DNA of 47,511 nucleotides, from assembly GCF_014705705.1 (NCBI RefSeq), contig NZ_JACXLD010000010.1, positions 1 to 47,511 of the forward strand, read 5' to 3'. Shown here piece after piece: positions 17,768 to 26,426 of the stretch. The stretch comes from Spongiibacter pelagi (GTDB taxonomy: Bacteria > Pseudomonadota > Gammaproteobacteria > Pseudomonadales > Spongiibacteraceae). The first letter of the stretch is position 1. Every line of letters starts with the position of its first letter. Both the position numbers and the translations under genes were made by a program. Below the pieces are notes generated by a model. The model was not told the origin of the DNA. It saw only the letters and a list, made by a program, of their open reading frames with translations, and did not search any database.

Positions 17768-17830
17768 ACCACATCTCCACTCAATTACGTCACGCCCCCG
17801 CGCAAACGCCAACACAGGGATTCCGAAGGC

Positions 17831-18256
17831 TCAACCTCGCAATTTAGGTGAATCAGCGCCCAGCGAGAAAACAGTTATTCCTTCAGGAAGCGGTACCCAT
17901 TTCTTCACCTCATTTCCCCACACAGCAGCAATCGGCGGCGGCATATCCACTCCTGACAATGCGCCCAACGCGATCCCCCAGGAATTGGGCCGTCCCTCCG
18001 CGCGCCAAAATACAGTACTGCCGCACTCCGGACAAAAATGAAACGTGACCGTATTGCCGCTGTCAGCTTTGCGGGCGAATACTTTATAGTCACCCTCTAT
18101 TTTTACACCGCTTTGGGCAAAAAATGCGTGCGTGCTATACACGCTACCTGTTCGACGTTGACACTGCTGACAACCGCAGATCGCAACAATCTCTGGCTCA
18201 CCGTCTACTGCCATTACTACCTGACCACAGGCGCAGCTTGCTTTTCTTAGGCTCAT
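17831..18256 (-). CDS. GFA / CENP-V family zinc protein
   Basis: A 141-residue protein with the zinc-cysteine pattern of the GFA (glutathione-dependent formaldehyde-activating-like) family: CACGQ near residue 8, CGCQQCQRRTG near 27-36, and FCPECGST near 74. The fold is known, but most members have no proven reaction. It lies in the unknown regulon, 23 bp after the membrane protein gene and 63 bp before the acyl-CoA dehydrogenase start. Confidence 0.85.
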   Translation of the reverse strand: MSLRKASCACGQVVMAVDGEPEIVAICGCQQCQRRTGSVYSTHAFFAQSGVKIEGDYKVFARKADSGNTVTFHFCPECGSTVFWRAEGRPNSWGIALGALSGVDMPPPIAAVWGNEVKKWVPLPEGITVFSLGADSPKLRG

Positions 18257-18279
18257 CTCCTTACCCCTTTACTTGTCAA

Positions 18280-18801
18280 TCAAAATGGTTTGGTTAAGGC
18301 CAAAATTAATACGGCAGGGATAAATACAACAATCGGATACGCTAGCCTTGTGAGGTATTTGTAGTAAAATTTCCGAAAAGCTTCGTATTTTGGTCTGTCG
18401 GCTTCTTTGTTTCGCTCCATACGTGGCGCTTTCACATGAGTCAACCAGATATCGTAAATTTCCATAGGCACAAAGAATCCAACCACTATCAACATCTTTG
18501 CAAAAAACCACCCACTGGCAAAACTCGCCACTCCAGAGGCGTAAAGCATTAACCCGGTTATTAACAGCACTGCCAGCGCAATATGTTCAAGAATAACAAC
18601 CCGGTCCATCTGTTCCAGAACCCATTCCCCGCGACGCTTTAGCTCTGGATCATCGGGATTGGCCTTTAGCTTTTTCATTGTCGGATTGACGTAAAACAGC
18701 ATTGGAGAAATGGTGGTAAATGACCACAAAAAAGCCGAAATGATATGAGCAGCTTTGACGCTCAAAAAGTGGCTCAGCACGAAGTTCTGAATAACGTCCA
18801 C
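18280..18801 (-). CDS. Four-helix membrane protein, function unknown
   Basis: A 173-residue protein with about four membrane segments: AAHIISAFLWSFTTISPML, VVILEHIALAVLLITGLML, SGWFFAKMLIVVGFFV and LAYPIVVFIPAVLILAL. The layout resembles DUF2269/CopD-like small integral membrane proteins, some of which bind haem; H20 and H68 lie near segments. I chose a GTG at 18801 because GAGGA stands seven bases before it. An upstream TTG at 18852 would add 17 residues. It lies between the FMN reductase and GFA genes in the operon. Confidence 0.6.
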   Translation of the reverse strand: MDVIQNFVLSHFLSVKAAHIISAFLWSFTTISPMLFYVNPTMKKLKANPDDPELKRRGEWVLEQMDRVVILEHIALAVLLITGLMLYASGVASFASGWFFAKMLIVVGFFVPMEIYDIWLTHVKAPRMERNKEADRPKYEAFRKFYYKYLTRLAYPIVVFIPAVLILALTKPF

Positions 18802-18873
18802 TAGTACATCCTCAAAGTAAATTATGACAAGAAGACCTGAATACCCACTCAACAGATCATATATTCCAGACGC

Positions 18874-19503
18874 CTAAAATTCGGCGGCCGCCTGCTTTAG
18901 AATTTCGGAAAATTCTGCAATATACTGAGCACGCTCTTCAGACGTTGGCCTAGTTGTACTCTCAGCCACCACAACTCGATGATCCAAGATACCCATAAAG
19001 CCAAAAATGGATCTGAGATACGGCAGCTGATTATCGAACGGATCACCAACCGGTACTGAGGAGCGTGTGAGAACGAACTGCAATGGTCGATCTTTCAGCA
19101 AACCAAAATGCTCCCCAGTCTCTGGGTTAAAGCCAAAGGTCACCAGAGGTTGTACAATTATGTCGATGTAGTGTTTAAGTTTGTAAGGAATCGAACCATT
19201 CCACATCGGCGTGGAAACGATGATTTTGTCAGCCTTATCAAAACGCGAGATCACGTCGAGAATAACCTGCCACTTCTGCTCTTGCTCCTGAGTTAGCTGA
19301 TCGCCAAAAATGGGCGCGAACTTGGCTGTAGTCTGATCAAAGCCAAACTCGGGCAAATCACTCTCAAACAGCGATAGGGTTTCAATCTCGTGAGCGGGAT
19401 TAATTTTCCGGTATTCATCAAGAAAGATATCCGCCATCTGGCCGGAAGCTGAATATTCCCTTTTGGGACTTGCATGAACATGAAGCACTTTTGTCATTAT
19501 CAT
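18874..19503 (-). CDS. FMN-dependent NAD(P)H:quinone / azo reductase-like flavoprotein
   Basis: A 209-residue flavodoxin-fold protein of the AzoR/NQO group. The FMN-phosphate loop is ASPKREYSASGQMADIF. PMWNGSIPYKLKHYIDIIVQ followed by TFGFNPETGEHFGLL is the typical flavin and active-site region. An ATG two codons in (19497) is an equally good start. These enzymes do two-electron reduction of quinones or azo compounds. In this operon it may reduce an enone or quinone-like intermediate. Confidence 0.82.
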   Translation of the reverse strand: MIMTKVLHVHASPKREYSASGQMADIFLDEYRKINPAHEIETLSLFESDLPEFGFDQTTAKFAPIFGDQLTQEQEQKWQVILDVISRFDKADKIIVSTPMWNGSIPYKLKHYIDIIVQPLVTFGFNPETGEHFGLLKDRPLQFVLTRSSVPVGDPFDNQLPYLRSIFGFMGILDHRVVVAESTTRPTSEERAQYIAEFSEILKQAAAEF

Positions 19504-19611
19504 TTCACCATCTGTTTCAAGCTGACAAGATAATCATAGGCCACCCGCGCCAAATGCCTGACTGATAGCGTCCTCAACCACCAGCAGAACCCGCCCAGGG
19601 CAACCCACATG

Positions 19612-20739
19612 TTACAAATTGGGTTTTATTAAAAATTTGGACCCCGTCGAACGCGCAGCCGCCACCCGGATTTTTTCGGGGCAGAGAATTTCTCTAATGG
19701 TGGCCGAATGCCCAAACTCACTGGCAAATGTTGTATATATTTCCCGTTCGACACGTGCCTTTAATGCCGCCGTCGCCTCGTTGCCAATCTTTTCAAGGAA
19801 GGGGAACAACAACCAACCACCTGCCCCCCAGGCCATACCGTAGTTCTTACGCAGGACAATGGGACTGGTGTCGAGCCCTCCGTAAAAATACACCTGCTTA
19901 TATACGTTTGATCCGTAACGACTGTAAGGTGTTTTTCCGGTGTTTGCCCTCTCCATCGCTGCAAGTATGCGGCTGGCAAGGTCACCACCACCAACAGCGT
20001 CAAAGGCAATGGTTGCCCCCGTCTCGCCGATAGCAGCGACCAGTTCATCGTCGAACGTGGGCGAGCTGCTATTGCATACATACTTGGCGCCCAGACCTTT
20101 TAACAACGTCACCTGAGCCTCGCTGCGGACAACATTTACCAGGCCAACGCCATCTGACTTGCAGATTTTTACTAGCATCTGACCGAGATTTGAGGCTGCA
20201 GCAGTATGAACCAAGGCCGTATGACCATCTCGGCGCATCGTCTCAACCAAGCTCAGGGATGTCATCGGATTTACAAATGCGCCAGCGCCATCTTCAGGGC
20301 TTGTGCCATTGGGCAGCGCCAGACAATCACCAGCATTAATCTTGCGGTACTGGGTGTACATGCCTCCGCCGACCATGGCAACCACGTTGCCGACCAAGTG
20401 CTGGGCCAGCTCCCCGGCGGCCACCACGGTGCCCATTCCTTCCAAACCTACTCCAATGGACTGGCCAACTCGCTCAGAAAACCGCCCAAAATCGGCTTCT
20501 GGAATGTCCGCAACGAGCCCACCATTGTCGGTAAGCCGAAATGCATCAGCGGACACACCACCCAGCATAGACCCAAGATCGGAAGGGTTCATCGGCGCTC
20601 CTTCGACCCTCACCACCAACTCATCCCCCACAGGACTACCGATCTCCACTACCTCCAGCGATAAATACAGCCTTGCGTCTTCACCAACGAAAGAACGCAA
20701 CTCGCAATTAGCCAGTGGGAACTCTACTTTTTCAGTCAT
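19612..20739 (-). CDS. Medium-chain dehydrogenase/reductase (quinone oxidoreductase-like)
   Basis: A 375-residue MDR-superfamily NAD(P)H oxidoreductase. It has an N-terminal GroES-like domain (ELVVRVEGAPMNPSDLGSML) and a cofactor domain with AAASNLGQMLVKICKSDGV and TIAFDAVGGGDLASRIL. I see no zinc-binding cysteine cluster, so it is more like a zinc-free quinone or enoyl reductase than an alcohol dehydrogenase. GAGGC precedes the ATG. It is the first gene of the long minus-strand operon and is transcribed from the operator-bearing promoter at 20883-20915. Confidence 0.87.
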   Translation of the reverse strand: MTEKVEFPLANCELRSFVGEDARLYLSLEVVEIGSPVGDELVVRVEGAPMNPSDLGSMLGGVSADAFRLTDNGGLVADIPEADFGRFSERVGQSIGVGLEGMGTVVAAGELAQHLVGNVVAMVGGGMYTQYRKINAGDCLALPNGTSPEDGAGAFVNPMTSLSLVETMRRDGHTALVHTAAASNLGQMLVKICKSDGVGLVNVVRSEAQVTLLKGLGAKYVCNSSSPTFDDELVAAIGETGATIAFDAVGGGDLASRILAAMERANTGKTPYSRYGSNVYKQVYFYGGLDTSPIVLRKNYGMAWGAGGWLLFPFLEKIGNEATAALKARVEREIYTTFASEFGHSATIREILCPEKIRVAAARSTGSKFLIKPNL

Positions 20740-20882
20740 AACCGCCTCTGAGAAAAATAACTATGCAAACAGGGATGGGCCGTAGAATATTCTGACCCAC
20801 TCCATGTTTCTTAGATCTCTAAACCTGCAAGCACGAATCTCGGATACTGCGAGCCGGGCTTAACCCCTAGGATTCTTAGAAA

Positions 20883-20915
20883 CAGGTTATACTGTCTTTA
20901 CGCTGCCATTTCAAG
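20883..20915 (-). promoter_or_regulatory. Minus-strand promoter with palindromic operator (MDR operon)
   Basis: ACAGGTTATACTGT at 20883-20896 overlaps the minus-strand -10 TATAAC (20887-20892). The -35 TTGAAA (20910-20915) is spaced 17 bp away. This is a near-consensus sigma-70 promoter. The operator is identical to the one at 21089-21102. Confidence 0.7.
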
Positions 20916-21072
20916 AGCACTTTTCCCCACCAAACCTGAAGCCGGTCATCACCCTTCAATTGAACCATGTAAACGATTAACCTGCAGGTAGGCATCCATC
21001 GCCCCAAAGCCCGCGTACTCAGCGCGAACACGCGAAGTGCCAGCCTTAATCAGCGCCAATGACAAACTTCAA

Positions 21073-21102
21073 TTGACCCACAATAAAAACAGGTTATACT
21101 GT
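21073..21102 (+). promoter_or_regulatory. Plus-strand promoter with palindromic operator (acyl-CoA ligase)
   Basis: -35 TTGACC (21073-21078) and -10 TATACT (21095-21100) are spaced 16 bp apart. The operator ACAGGTTATACTGT (21089-21102) covers the -10. It has the same arrangement as the two minus-strand copies. Confidence 0.7.
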
Positions 21103-21286
21103 GTTTAAAATGAAAGAATAAATCGCTCTGATCTAGCACAGCAATAGATGTCCGATACCGAAGTATCGAAAAATTGAACGGTATACAGCGCCGTTCTGGA
21201 TGATTGCAGCTGTACAACCTCAACAGCTCCTAATCAGGCAATTATTCACCGCTGAGTTTTACTCGGCCGTACAAAGTGAGAGTTCG

Positions 21287-22834
21287 ATGCGCACACAACT
21301 GCATAAAGAAATTTTTACTCCACACCTGCTCATCCGAGCACTTCAGGACAATGCCGACCGCGAAGTTATCTTTCTACCCGACGGCAGCTCAAGAACCGGA
21401 AGAGAGATTGCCGATGAAACCAGTCGCTACTGCCAGGCGTTCCGAGCCCAAGGACTCAATCGCGCTAGCCGTATTGCCTTACTGTCCGGCAATAGAGTAG
21501 AAGTTATTCACGTCACTGATGCCGCGCTGTTGGAGGCAATGCTTATCACCTCTCTACACCCAATGGGCGCAGTCGATGACTTCGCGTACGTCGTCGAAGA
21601 CGCCAATATCGACACCATTATTTTCGATCCCAAATTCGATCACTTGGTTGGCGAACTTAAACAGCGCTGCCCCCAGCTAAAACGTGTCTGGTCGCTGGGA
21701 CAGAGTAACTCCGGCGAGAACCTCCTGCCCTTTGTGTCTAATCACGATGCGGCGCCGCTAATTGCCCCCGAGGTAAATGGAGAAGACGTATACCGGCTAA
21801 CCTATTCCGGCGGCACAACGGGCAAACCCAAGGGAATCGAAGGCTCATACCGCTGCTTTATGACAATGACCCAAATCATGATGGCGGAGTGGGAATGGCC
21901 CGAAAACACGCGCCAACTTCTAGTCTCGCCCCTGAGCCACACTGGCGGCACCCTATTTCTACCCACCCTGCTTGCCGGTGGCTCCATGTACGTGATCCCC
22001 GCGTTTGAACCAGTCAAAGTCATGGAAATGATTCAGGAGCATAAAATTAACTGCATGTTGATGGTGCCAACCATGATCTACGCTCTGATGGATCACCCTC
22101 GTGCACCCGAGTTTGACCTGAGCAGCCTGGAAACCATAATTTACGGCGCCTCGCCAATGTCAGTACCACGCCTGCAGGAAGCCATCAAAAAATTCGGCCC
22201 GATCTTCTTCCAATTCTACGGCCAGAGCGAGTGCCCAATGACGATTTCGGTGATGCGCCGCAGCGAGCATTTGGTTGACGACCCCAAGCGCCTGTCGTCC
22301 TGCGGCCGCCCCGTGCCCTGGATTGATGTTGCGCTTCTCGACCACCAGGGCAATCCAGTGCCCGATGGCGAGCCCGGCGAAATCTGCACCCGCGGGCCCT
22401 TGGTGATGCCAGGTTATTACAACAAGCCCGATCTTACGGAGGAAGTCTTTGCCCACGATTGGCTCCACACTGGAGATATTGCAATTAAGGACCCCGATGG
22501 TTTCTTAAGAATTGTCGACCGCGCTAAAGACATGGTCATTACCGGCGGCTTCAATGTGTTCCCGCGGGAGGTAGAAGATGTAATTGCCACCCATCCGGCC
22601 GTCTCTGCGGTCTCGGTATTTGGCACTCCAGACGAAAAGTGGGGCGAGGCGGTCACTGCAGCAGTCGCGCTGAGACCCGGCATGGAAGCCTCTGCCGAGG
22701 ATATTTCCAAACTGGTGCGCGCCACAAAAGGCCCCCACCAGACACCAAAAATTATCCATTTCGTCGACGCCATCCCCGTCACCAATCTGGGAAAGCCCGA
22801 CAAAAAGGCCCTCCGCAAACAATTTAGTGGTTAA
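21287..22834 (+). CDS. Acyl-CoA synthetase (AMP-forming)
   Basis: A 515-residue ANL-superfamily ligase that would activate a carboxylic acid to its CoA thioester through an acyl-AMP. Motifs are the P-loop YSGGTTGKPKG, the YGQSE adenine-binding motif, DWLHTGD and the C-terminal GGFNVFPREVEDVI with catalytic K in NLGKPDKKAL. I chose the ATG at 21287 (MRTQLHKEIF), which is preceded by GAGAG. An ATG at 21200 would add 29 residues without family character. It is the only plus-strand member of the regulon and presumably carries out its entry step. Confidence 0.9.
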   Translation: MRTQLHKEIFTPHLLIRALQDNADREVIFLPDGSSRTGREIADETSRYCQAFRAQGLNRASRIALLSGNRVEVIHVTDAALLEAMLITSLHPMGAVDDFAYVVEDANIDTIIFDPKFDHLVGELKQRCPQLKRVWSLGQSNSGENLLPFVSNHDAAPLIAPEVNGEDVYRLTYSGGTTGKPKGIEGSYRCFMTMTQIMMAEWEWPENTRQLLVSPLSHTGGTLFLPTLLAGGSMYVIPAFEPVKVMEMIQEHKINCMLMVPTMIYALMDHPRAPEFDLSSLETIIYGASPMSVPRLQEAIKKFGPIFFQFYGQSECPMTISVMRRSEHLVDDPKRLSSCGRPVPWIDVALLDHQGNPVPDGEPGEICTRGPLVMPGYYNKPDLTEEVFAHDWLHTGDIAIKDPDGFLRIVDRAKDMVITGGFNVFPREVEDVIATHPAVSAVSVFGTPDEKWGEAVTAAVALRPGMEASAEDISKLVRATKGPHQTPKIIHFVDAIPVTNLGKPDKKALRKQFSG

Positions 22835-23305
22835 TCGACAATTTTGGACTTGGGCGCGGTAAAATTCCGCTGTGGGCATCGAGAAAATTCCGCTAGAAGT
22901 TTGCAGTGAAGTGCTTACAACTGATTGGAAGTCGCTATAAACCACCGCGTTATGCCGACTACAAAGGCAAAGGTGGCATAAACCGCCACCTTATCCTTCT
23001 CCGGAAAGGTCGTTGCTACTATGTCAGCCCCCAGATTTCACGACAATTTTGATCTGGAAAACGGCATACTCATCATAAAAAAGAACTCGATCGCTACCTA
23101 GCTACGGCGTTATCTGAGGTGACAGTCTCACTCGGCAATTAAGATTTCATCACTTTTGAGCCGTTTCCGCCGGACAAAAAGGCATGTCTGCCAATGTCAG
23201 AAGGCGCGTTATTTTTTGAACCCCAAACCGTGTACCGCAGGGGCCCTTTTAATTTATCTTCTTGAGAATTTTTTTGTCACCAGTCCCTCAAAAGGAGCCC
23301 TCAAA
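22835..23305. other. 471-bp intergenic stretch with hairpin and short direct repeat
   Basis: No gene is recognisable. An 11-bp direct repeat AAAATTCCGCT occurs at 22861-22871 and 22884-22894. A perfect hairpin AAGGTGGC / GCCACCTT with a 7-base loop lies at 22970-22992; it may terminate the acyl-CoA ligase transcript, although only a short T-containing tract follows. Confidence 0.45.
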
Positions 23306-23875
23306 TTGACGCACGATAACCTTGATCGGAATTCCGGCGCAACGGTGGTTATATCTCACCGGGTTCACCACAACAGAAAGCCAGAATACGAAAGCTGGCT
23401 TAATGAGATTATACCGCTTAGCGAAGCCTCTCCCGGTTTCCTAGATCGTCATATCGTCAGGCCGGTACCGGGCATCACCGATACCTATTCAATTATGATC
23501 CGCTTCCGAACGGCGGAACAATTAAAAAGCTGGATGACTTCTCCAAAACGGCAACAGCTAATCGATAAGGCTAGGCCTTTCATTTCCGGAAATGATGATT
23601 TCAATATCACTAGCGGGCTGGACTTTTGGTTTACTCCAAGAAACGTCCGAGCAAAAATCCCGGTGCGCTGGAAACAGTACCTGCTAACCTGGTCTGCGAT
23701 TTACCCTTTAGTGCTTTTTATTCCCATTATACTTAGCCCCCTGTTTAACCTACTAGGCATCCAGCACAATCGCTTGCTTAATACGCTCGCAGTTACTGCG
23801 GTCGCCGTTTTCCTTATGGTGTACATGATCATGCCCAGATATACCAGACTAGTTCACAAATGGCTTTTCAAATAG
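23306..23875 (+). CDS. ABM-domain protein with two C-terminal membrane segments
   Basis: A 189-residue protein. The N-terminal half is an antibiotic-biosynthesis-monooxygenase-like (ferredoxin-like dimeric alpha/beta) domain: ATVVISHRVHHNRKPEYESW, then SPGFLDRHIVRP and YSIMIRFRTAEQLKSWM. Two membrane segments follow (SAIYPLVLFIPIILSPLF; LAVTAVAVFLMVYMIM). I chose a TTG start at 23306 because AGGAG lies at 23293-23297. The frame is open 50 codons further upstream, but that part looks non-coding. Small ABM domains can act as cofactor-free monooxygenases or haem-binding proteins; the reaction here is unknown. Confidence 0.7.
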   Translation: MTHDNLDRNSGATVVISHRVHHNRKPEYESWLNEIIPLSEASPGFLDRHIVRPVPGITDTYSIMIRFRTAEQLKSWMTSPKRQQLIDKARPFISGNDDFNITSGLDFWFTPRNVRAKIPVRWKQYLLTWSAIYPLVLFIPIILSPLFNLLGIQHNRLLNTLAVTAVAVFLMVYMIMPRYTRLVHKWLFK

Positions 23876-24293
23876 ACCTTAAGTATCACAGCGCGACCAC
23901 CAATAAATAAAAGATTTAATTATCGAATATGGCCTTCAACACGCGATCCTAAAAGACGCTGCGCTACTCTTCTTATTTAATTTGCAACTTAACCTCGCAG
24001 TAACGAGCCGGTTTCATTGTCTAATTGCTATGAAGCCTACGCACAAACCCAGTGATGCGAGATAACTGTTCAAACATCAAAAGGCTAAGGATTCGGCAGG
24101 GCCTGCTCCCGTAAATTGCATATGGTTTTATGCTTTTGGCCAAGTTGGGGAAAACGGCTCCGCCGGGCACTACCCAAATAGTAGGAATGGAGTGCCACAG
24201 CAAACCCAATTGGTCATGCTGCTCCTTCGGCTACCGTTGTTATATATCACCGGAGTGATCCGGCGATGGAGGATGTACTGTACAAAATTGAGT
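23876..24293. other. 418-bp intergenic stretch, no feature recognised
   Basis: It lies between the ABM-domain gene (plus) and the 3' end of the aldo/keto reductase pseudogene (minus). A short minus-strand open frame at 24021-24209 has no recognisable similarity. I found no terminator, repeat or promoter worth naming. Confidence 0.4.
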
Positions 24294-25236
24294 TCAGGCA
24301 AACTCTTCCGTATCAATTTCCAACTGCGACGTACTGCCATAGCGCGGACCGTGAACGGCGCCCTGATTAACAAGGCCATCAAGCCGCTCAATGTCACTAT
24401 CTATTATGGGGACCGACGCCGCCTTAAAGTTTTCTTCCAGACCGATCAGCGAGGTGGTGCCGGGAATCGGCAACACGTGATTACTCGGGCCAGCAACCAG
24501 GCTAGCGAGAGCTGAGCCATACTTGATTGACACTAAAATTCGGCTCTGCAAATCGCGGTATCGCATTGCAAATTTCCTTTGTCGGGAACTAATCCAGGTC
24601 TTCTACCGCCCCTGCCAGAAGGCCCCGCCAAAGAGGAGAAAAAGCAACAAAGGTTGCGCCGATCTCGCAACAAGCATCAAGTACGGCGATTTCAGGATTT
24701 CGCGTCCAAAACAAGTACTCTGTCTGTACCGTCGAAATGGGGTGCACGGCATGCGCTTTGCGTAGTGTATCAGCCGACACCTCCAACAATCCCAACGCCC
24801 CAACATTGCCTTGCTCTACCATCCTGGCCATGGCTCCCAGACTTTTTTCAATGGCAATTTATTTGTCCCAGCGATGCAAGTAATTCCGATCGATATGCTC
24901 CACCCGCAGACGCAACAGCGCCTCGTCGACAGTTTTCAGCAGAGTTTCGGGGCGTCCATCAATTACCCGCTTTCCATCTACACCGGTCATACCGCACTTA
25001 CTGGCGAGATGGATGTGATGGAGTTTGGACTTAAACGCCTTACCAATCAGGGCTTCATTGGCGCCAAAGCCGTAGAGTGCAGCGGTATCAAAATGCCGGA
25101 TACCTAAGTCGAAGGACCGCTCCAGCACTAGCGTCGCCGCTGCCTCAGTCGGCGGATGACCGTAAGCATGGCTCAGATTCATACATCCCAAACCGACAGC
25201 TGGGACTTGCCAGTGTCCAATCTTACGGTATTGCAT
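24294..25236 (-). pseudogene. Aldo/keto reductase pseudogene (second copy)
   Basis: It matches the intact reductase at 859-1848 from its start (AIGLGCMNLSHAYGHPP versus AVGLGCMNLSHAYGHPP) to its very end (both finish EIDTEEFA). The copy is broken. An in-frame TAA follows HRWDK at about 24856, another stop occurs near 24589, and there is an internal deletion plus frameshift around SVNQ / MAQLSLAWLL. It lies 141 bp downstream of the phthalate decarboxylase stop, at the tail of that operon, just as the intact copy lies at the tail of the lig operon. Confidence 0.9.
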
Positions 25237-25376
25237 TTAGCTCAGATCGCACACCAATTGGCGGCGCAGTTACCCGCTTTATACGCCGCCGTACAACTCT
25301 GACTACGGAAAGGAAGCCCGGGCCAAATACCTTCCTGGCTTATTTTCAACGCTGCGTCCCGGCCACAGCAATTAGA

Positions 25377-26369
25377 TTAAATACTGTAGCCTTCCTGTGT
25401 AGCAGGCCAGAACAACTCATCGGCCTTCACGGGACGTTCGGACAGGCCTTGCCGGTAGTGATGGTCCAGGAAGGTTTCCAGGGTTTTCAGATTGTTTTTG
25501 TAGCCGTAGGAAAAATAGTCGTTACCCATAAGCTTGCGCGCGTCTTCAATCTGCTCTTCCACAAAGGGCAACGTCACTTTAGTTGCTGATGTGTCAGACA
25601 GTGCAGCCAACGCTGCTGCCTTGGACTGCTCGAATGCCTTCAGCAGAGCCATCGGCAGCCAGTTGTGCTGCTCCACCAGTGAACGGCGAACGCCAACAAC
25701 GTGCATAATCGGGAAAACGCCAGTTTTTTTATAGTACTTGGTGCCCGCAGCGCGGGAGTCCGAAAACAGACGCACGACATTCGGGTGGCCTTTGTCGAAG
25801 CACGACAGGGTCCGAGGCCCAATAAAGCCGTCGATCTCACCCTCTTCCAGCAGCGAATTCAACGTGCGGCCCGCCGCTGCAGGCTCCATAACTACACCCT
25901 TAGGCAGGGTTAACTTAACCTTCTCCGGGCGATCGGCCACTTCCATACCACCGCGAACCCAAGTGATGTCAGAGGGGCAAACACCATATTCTTCTTCCAG
26001 CAGTGCGCGCGCCCAGACGTTAGCGGTAAGCTGGTATTCGGCCACACCAATCCTTTTGCCCTTCAGATCTTCCGGACTGTTGATGCCCTTGTCATTGCGG
26101 ATGTATATACAACTGTGGCGGAAGGCTCGGGACAAAAAGGCCGGAATGGCAATATAGTCGTTGGTACCGCGGCTGACGCTCAGCGTATAACTGCTAAACG
26201 ACAGCTCACAAATATCGAATTCCTGATGACGGAAGGCCCGGAAGAAAATTTCCTCCGGTGACAATTTCATAAATACGGGGTTAACACCATCGATCTGGAC
26301 TTCGCCGTCGATCAAAGCACGGTTGCGATCGTAATTCCCGATGGCCACAGAAAGGGACAGGTTTGACAT
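25377..26369 (-). CDS. pht5: 4,5-dihydroxyphthalate decarboxylase
   Basis: A 330-residue protein with a periplasmic-binding-protein-like fold. It removes one carboxyl group from 4,5-dihydroxyphthalate to give protocatechuate. Family blocks are VAIGNYDRNRALIDGEV, FRHQEFDICELSFSSYTL and PEDLKGKRIGVAEYQLTA. GGAGA precedes the ATG. Its product is the substrate of LigAB, which links this locus to the lig operon in the same window. Also known as OphC in Burkholderia-type clusters. Confidence 0.94.
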   Translation of the reverse strand: MSNLSLSVAIGNYDRNRALIDGEVQIDGVNPVFMKLSPEEIFFRAFRHQEFDICELSFSSYTLSVSRGTNDYIAIPAFLSRAFRHSCIYIRNDKGINSPEDLKGKRIGVAEYQLTANVWARALLEEEYGVCPSDITWVRGGMEVADRPEKVKLTLPKGVVMEPAAAGRTLNSLLEEGEIDGFIGPRTLSCFDKGHPNVVRLFSDSRAAGTKYYKKTGVFPIMHVVGVRRSLVEQHNWLPMALLKAFEQSKAAALAALSDTSATKVTLPFVEEQIEDARKLMGNDYFSYGYKNNLKTLETFLDHHYRQGLSERPVKADELFWPATQEGYSI

Positions 26370-26426
26370 AGATTTCTCCGTTCTATTACCTAGCTAATAG
26401 GTAATTTCTGATTATTGCGCAGCGAC

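Larger units (their letters stand above)
20740..21286. promoter_or_regulatory. Divergent promoter region between MDR operon and acyl-CoA ligase
   Basis: A 547-bp gap carrying two operator-promoter units, one for each direction: 20883-20915 (minus) and 21073-21102 (plus). The stretch between them (about 20920-21070) shows no convincing gene. The two operators lie about 206 bp apart centre to centre, a distance that would allow looping by a multivalent repressor. Confidence 0.6.

Noticed and set aside
24021-24209. Minus-strand open frame of 62 codons, possibly a remnant of an intron or transposase
   Set aside because: I could not match it to any maturase or transposase motif, so it is left as unassigned intergenic DNA.
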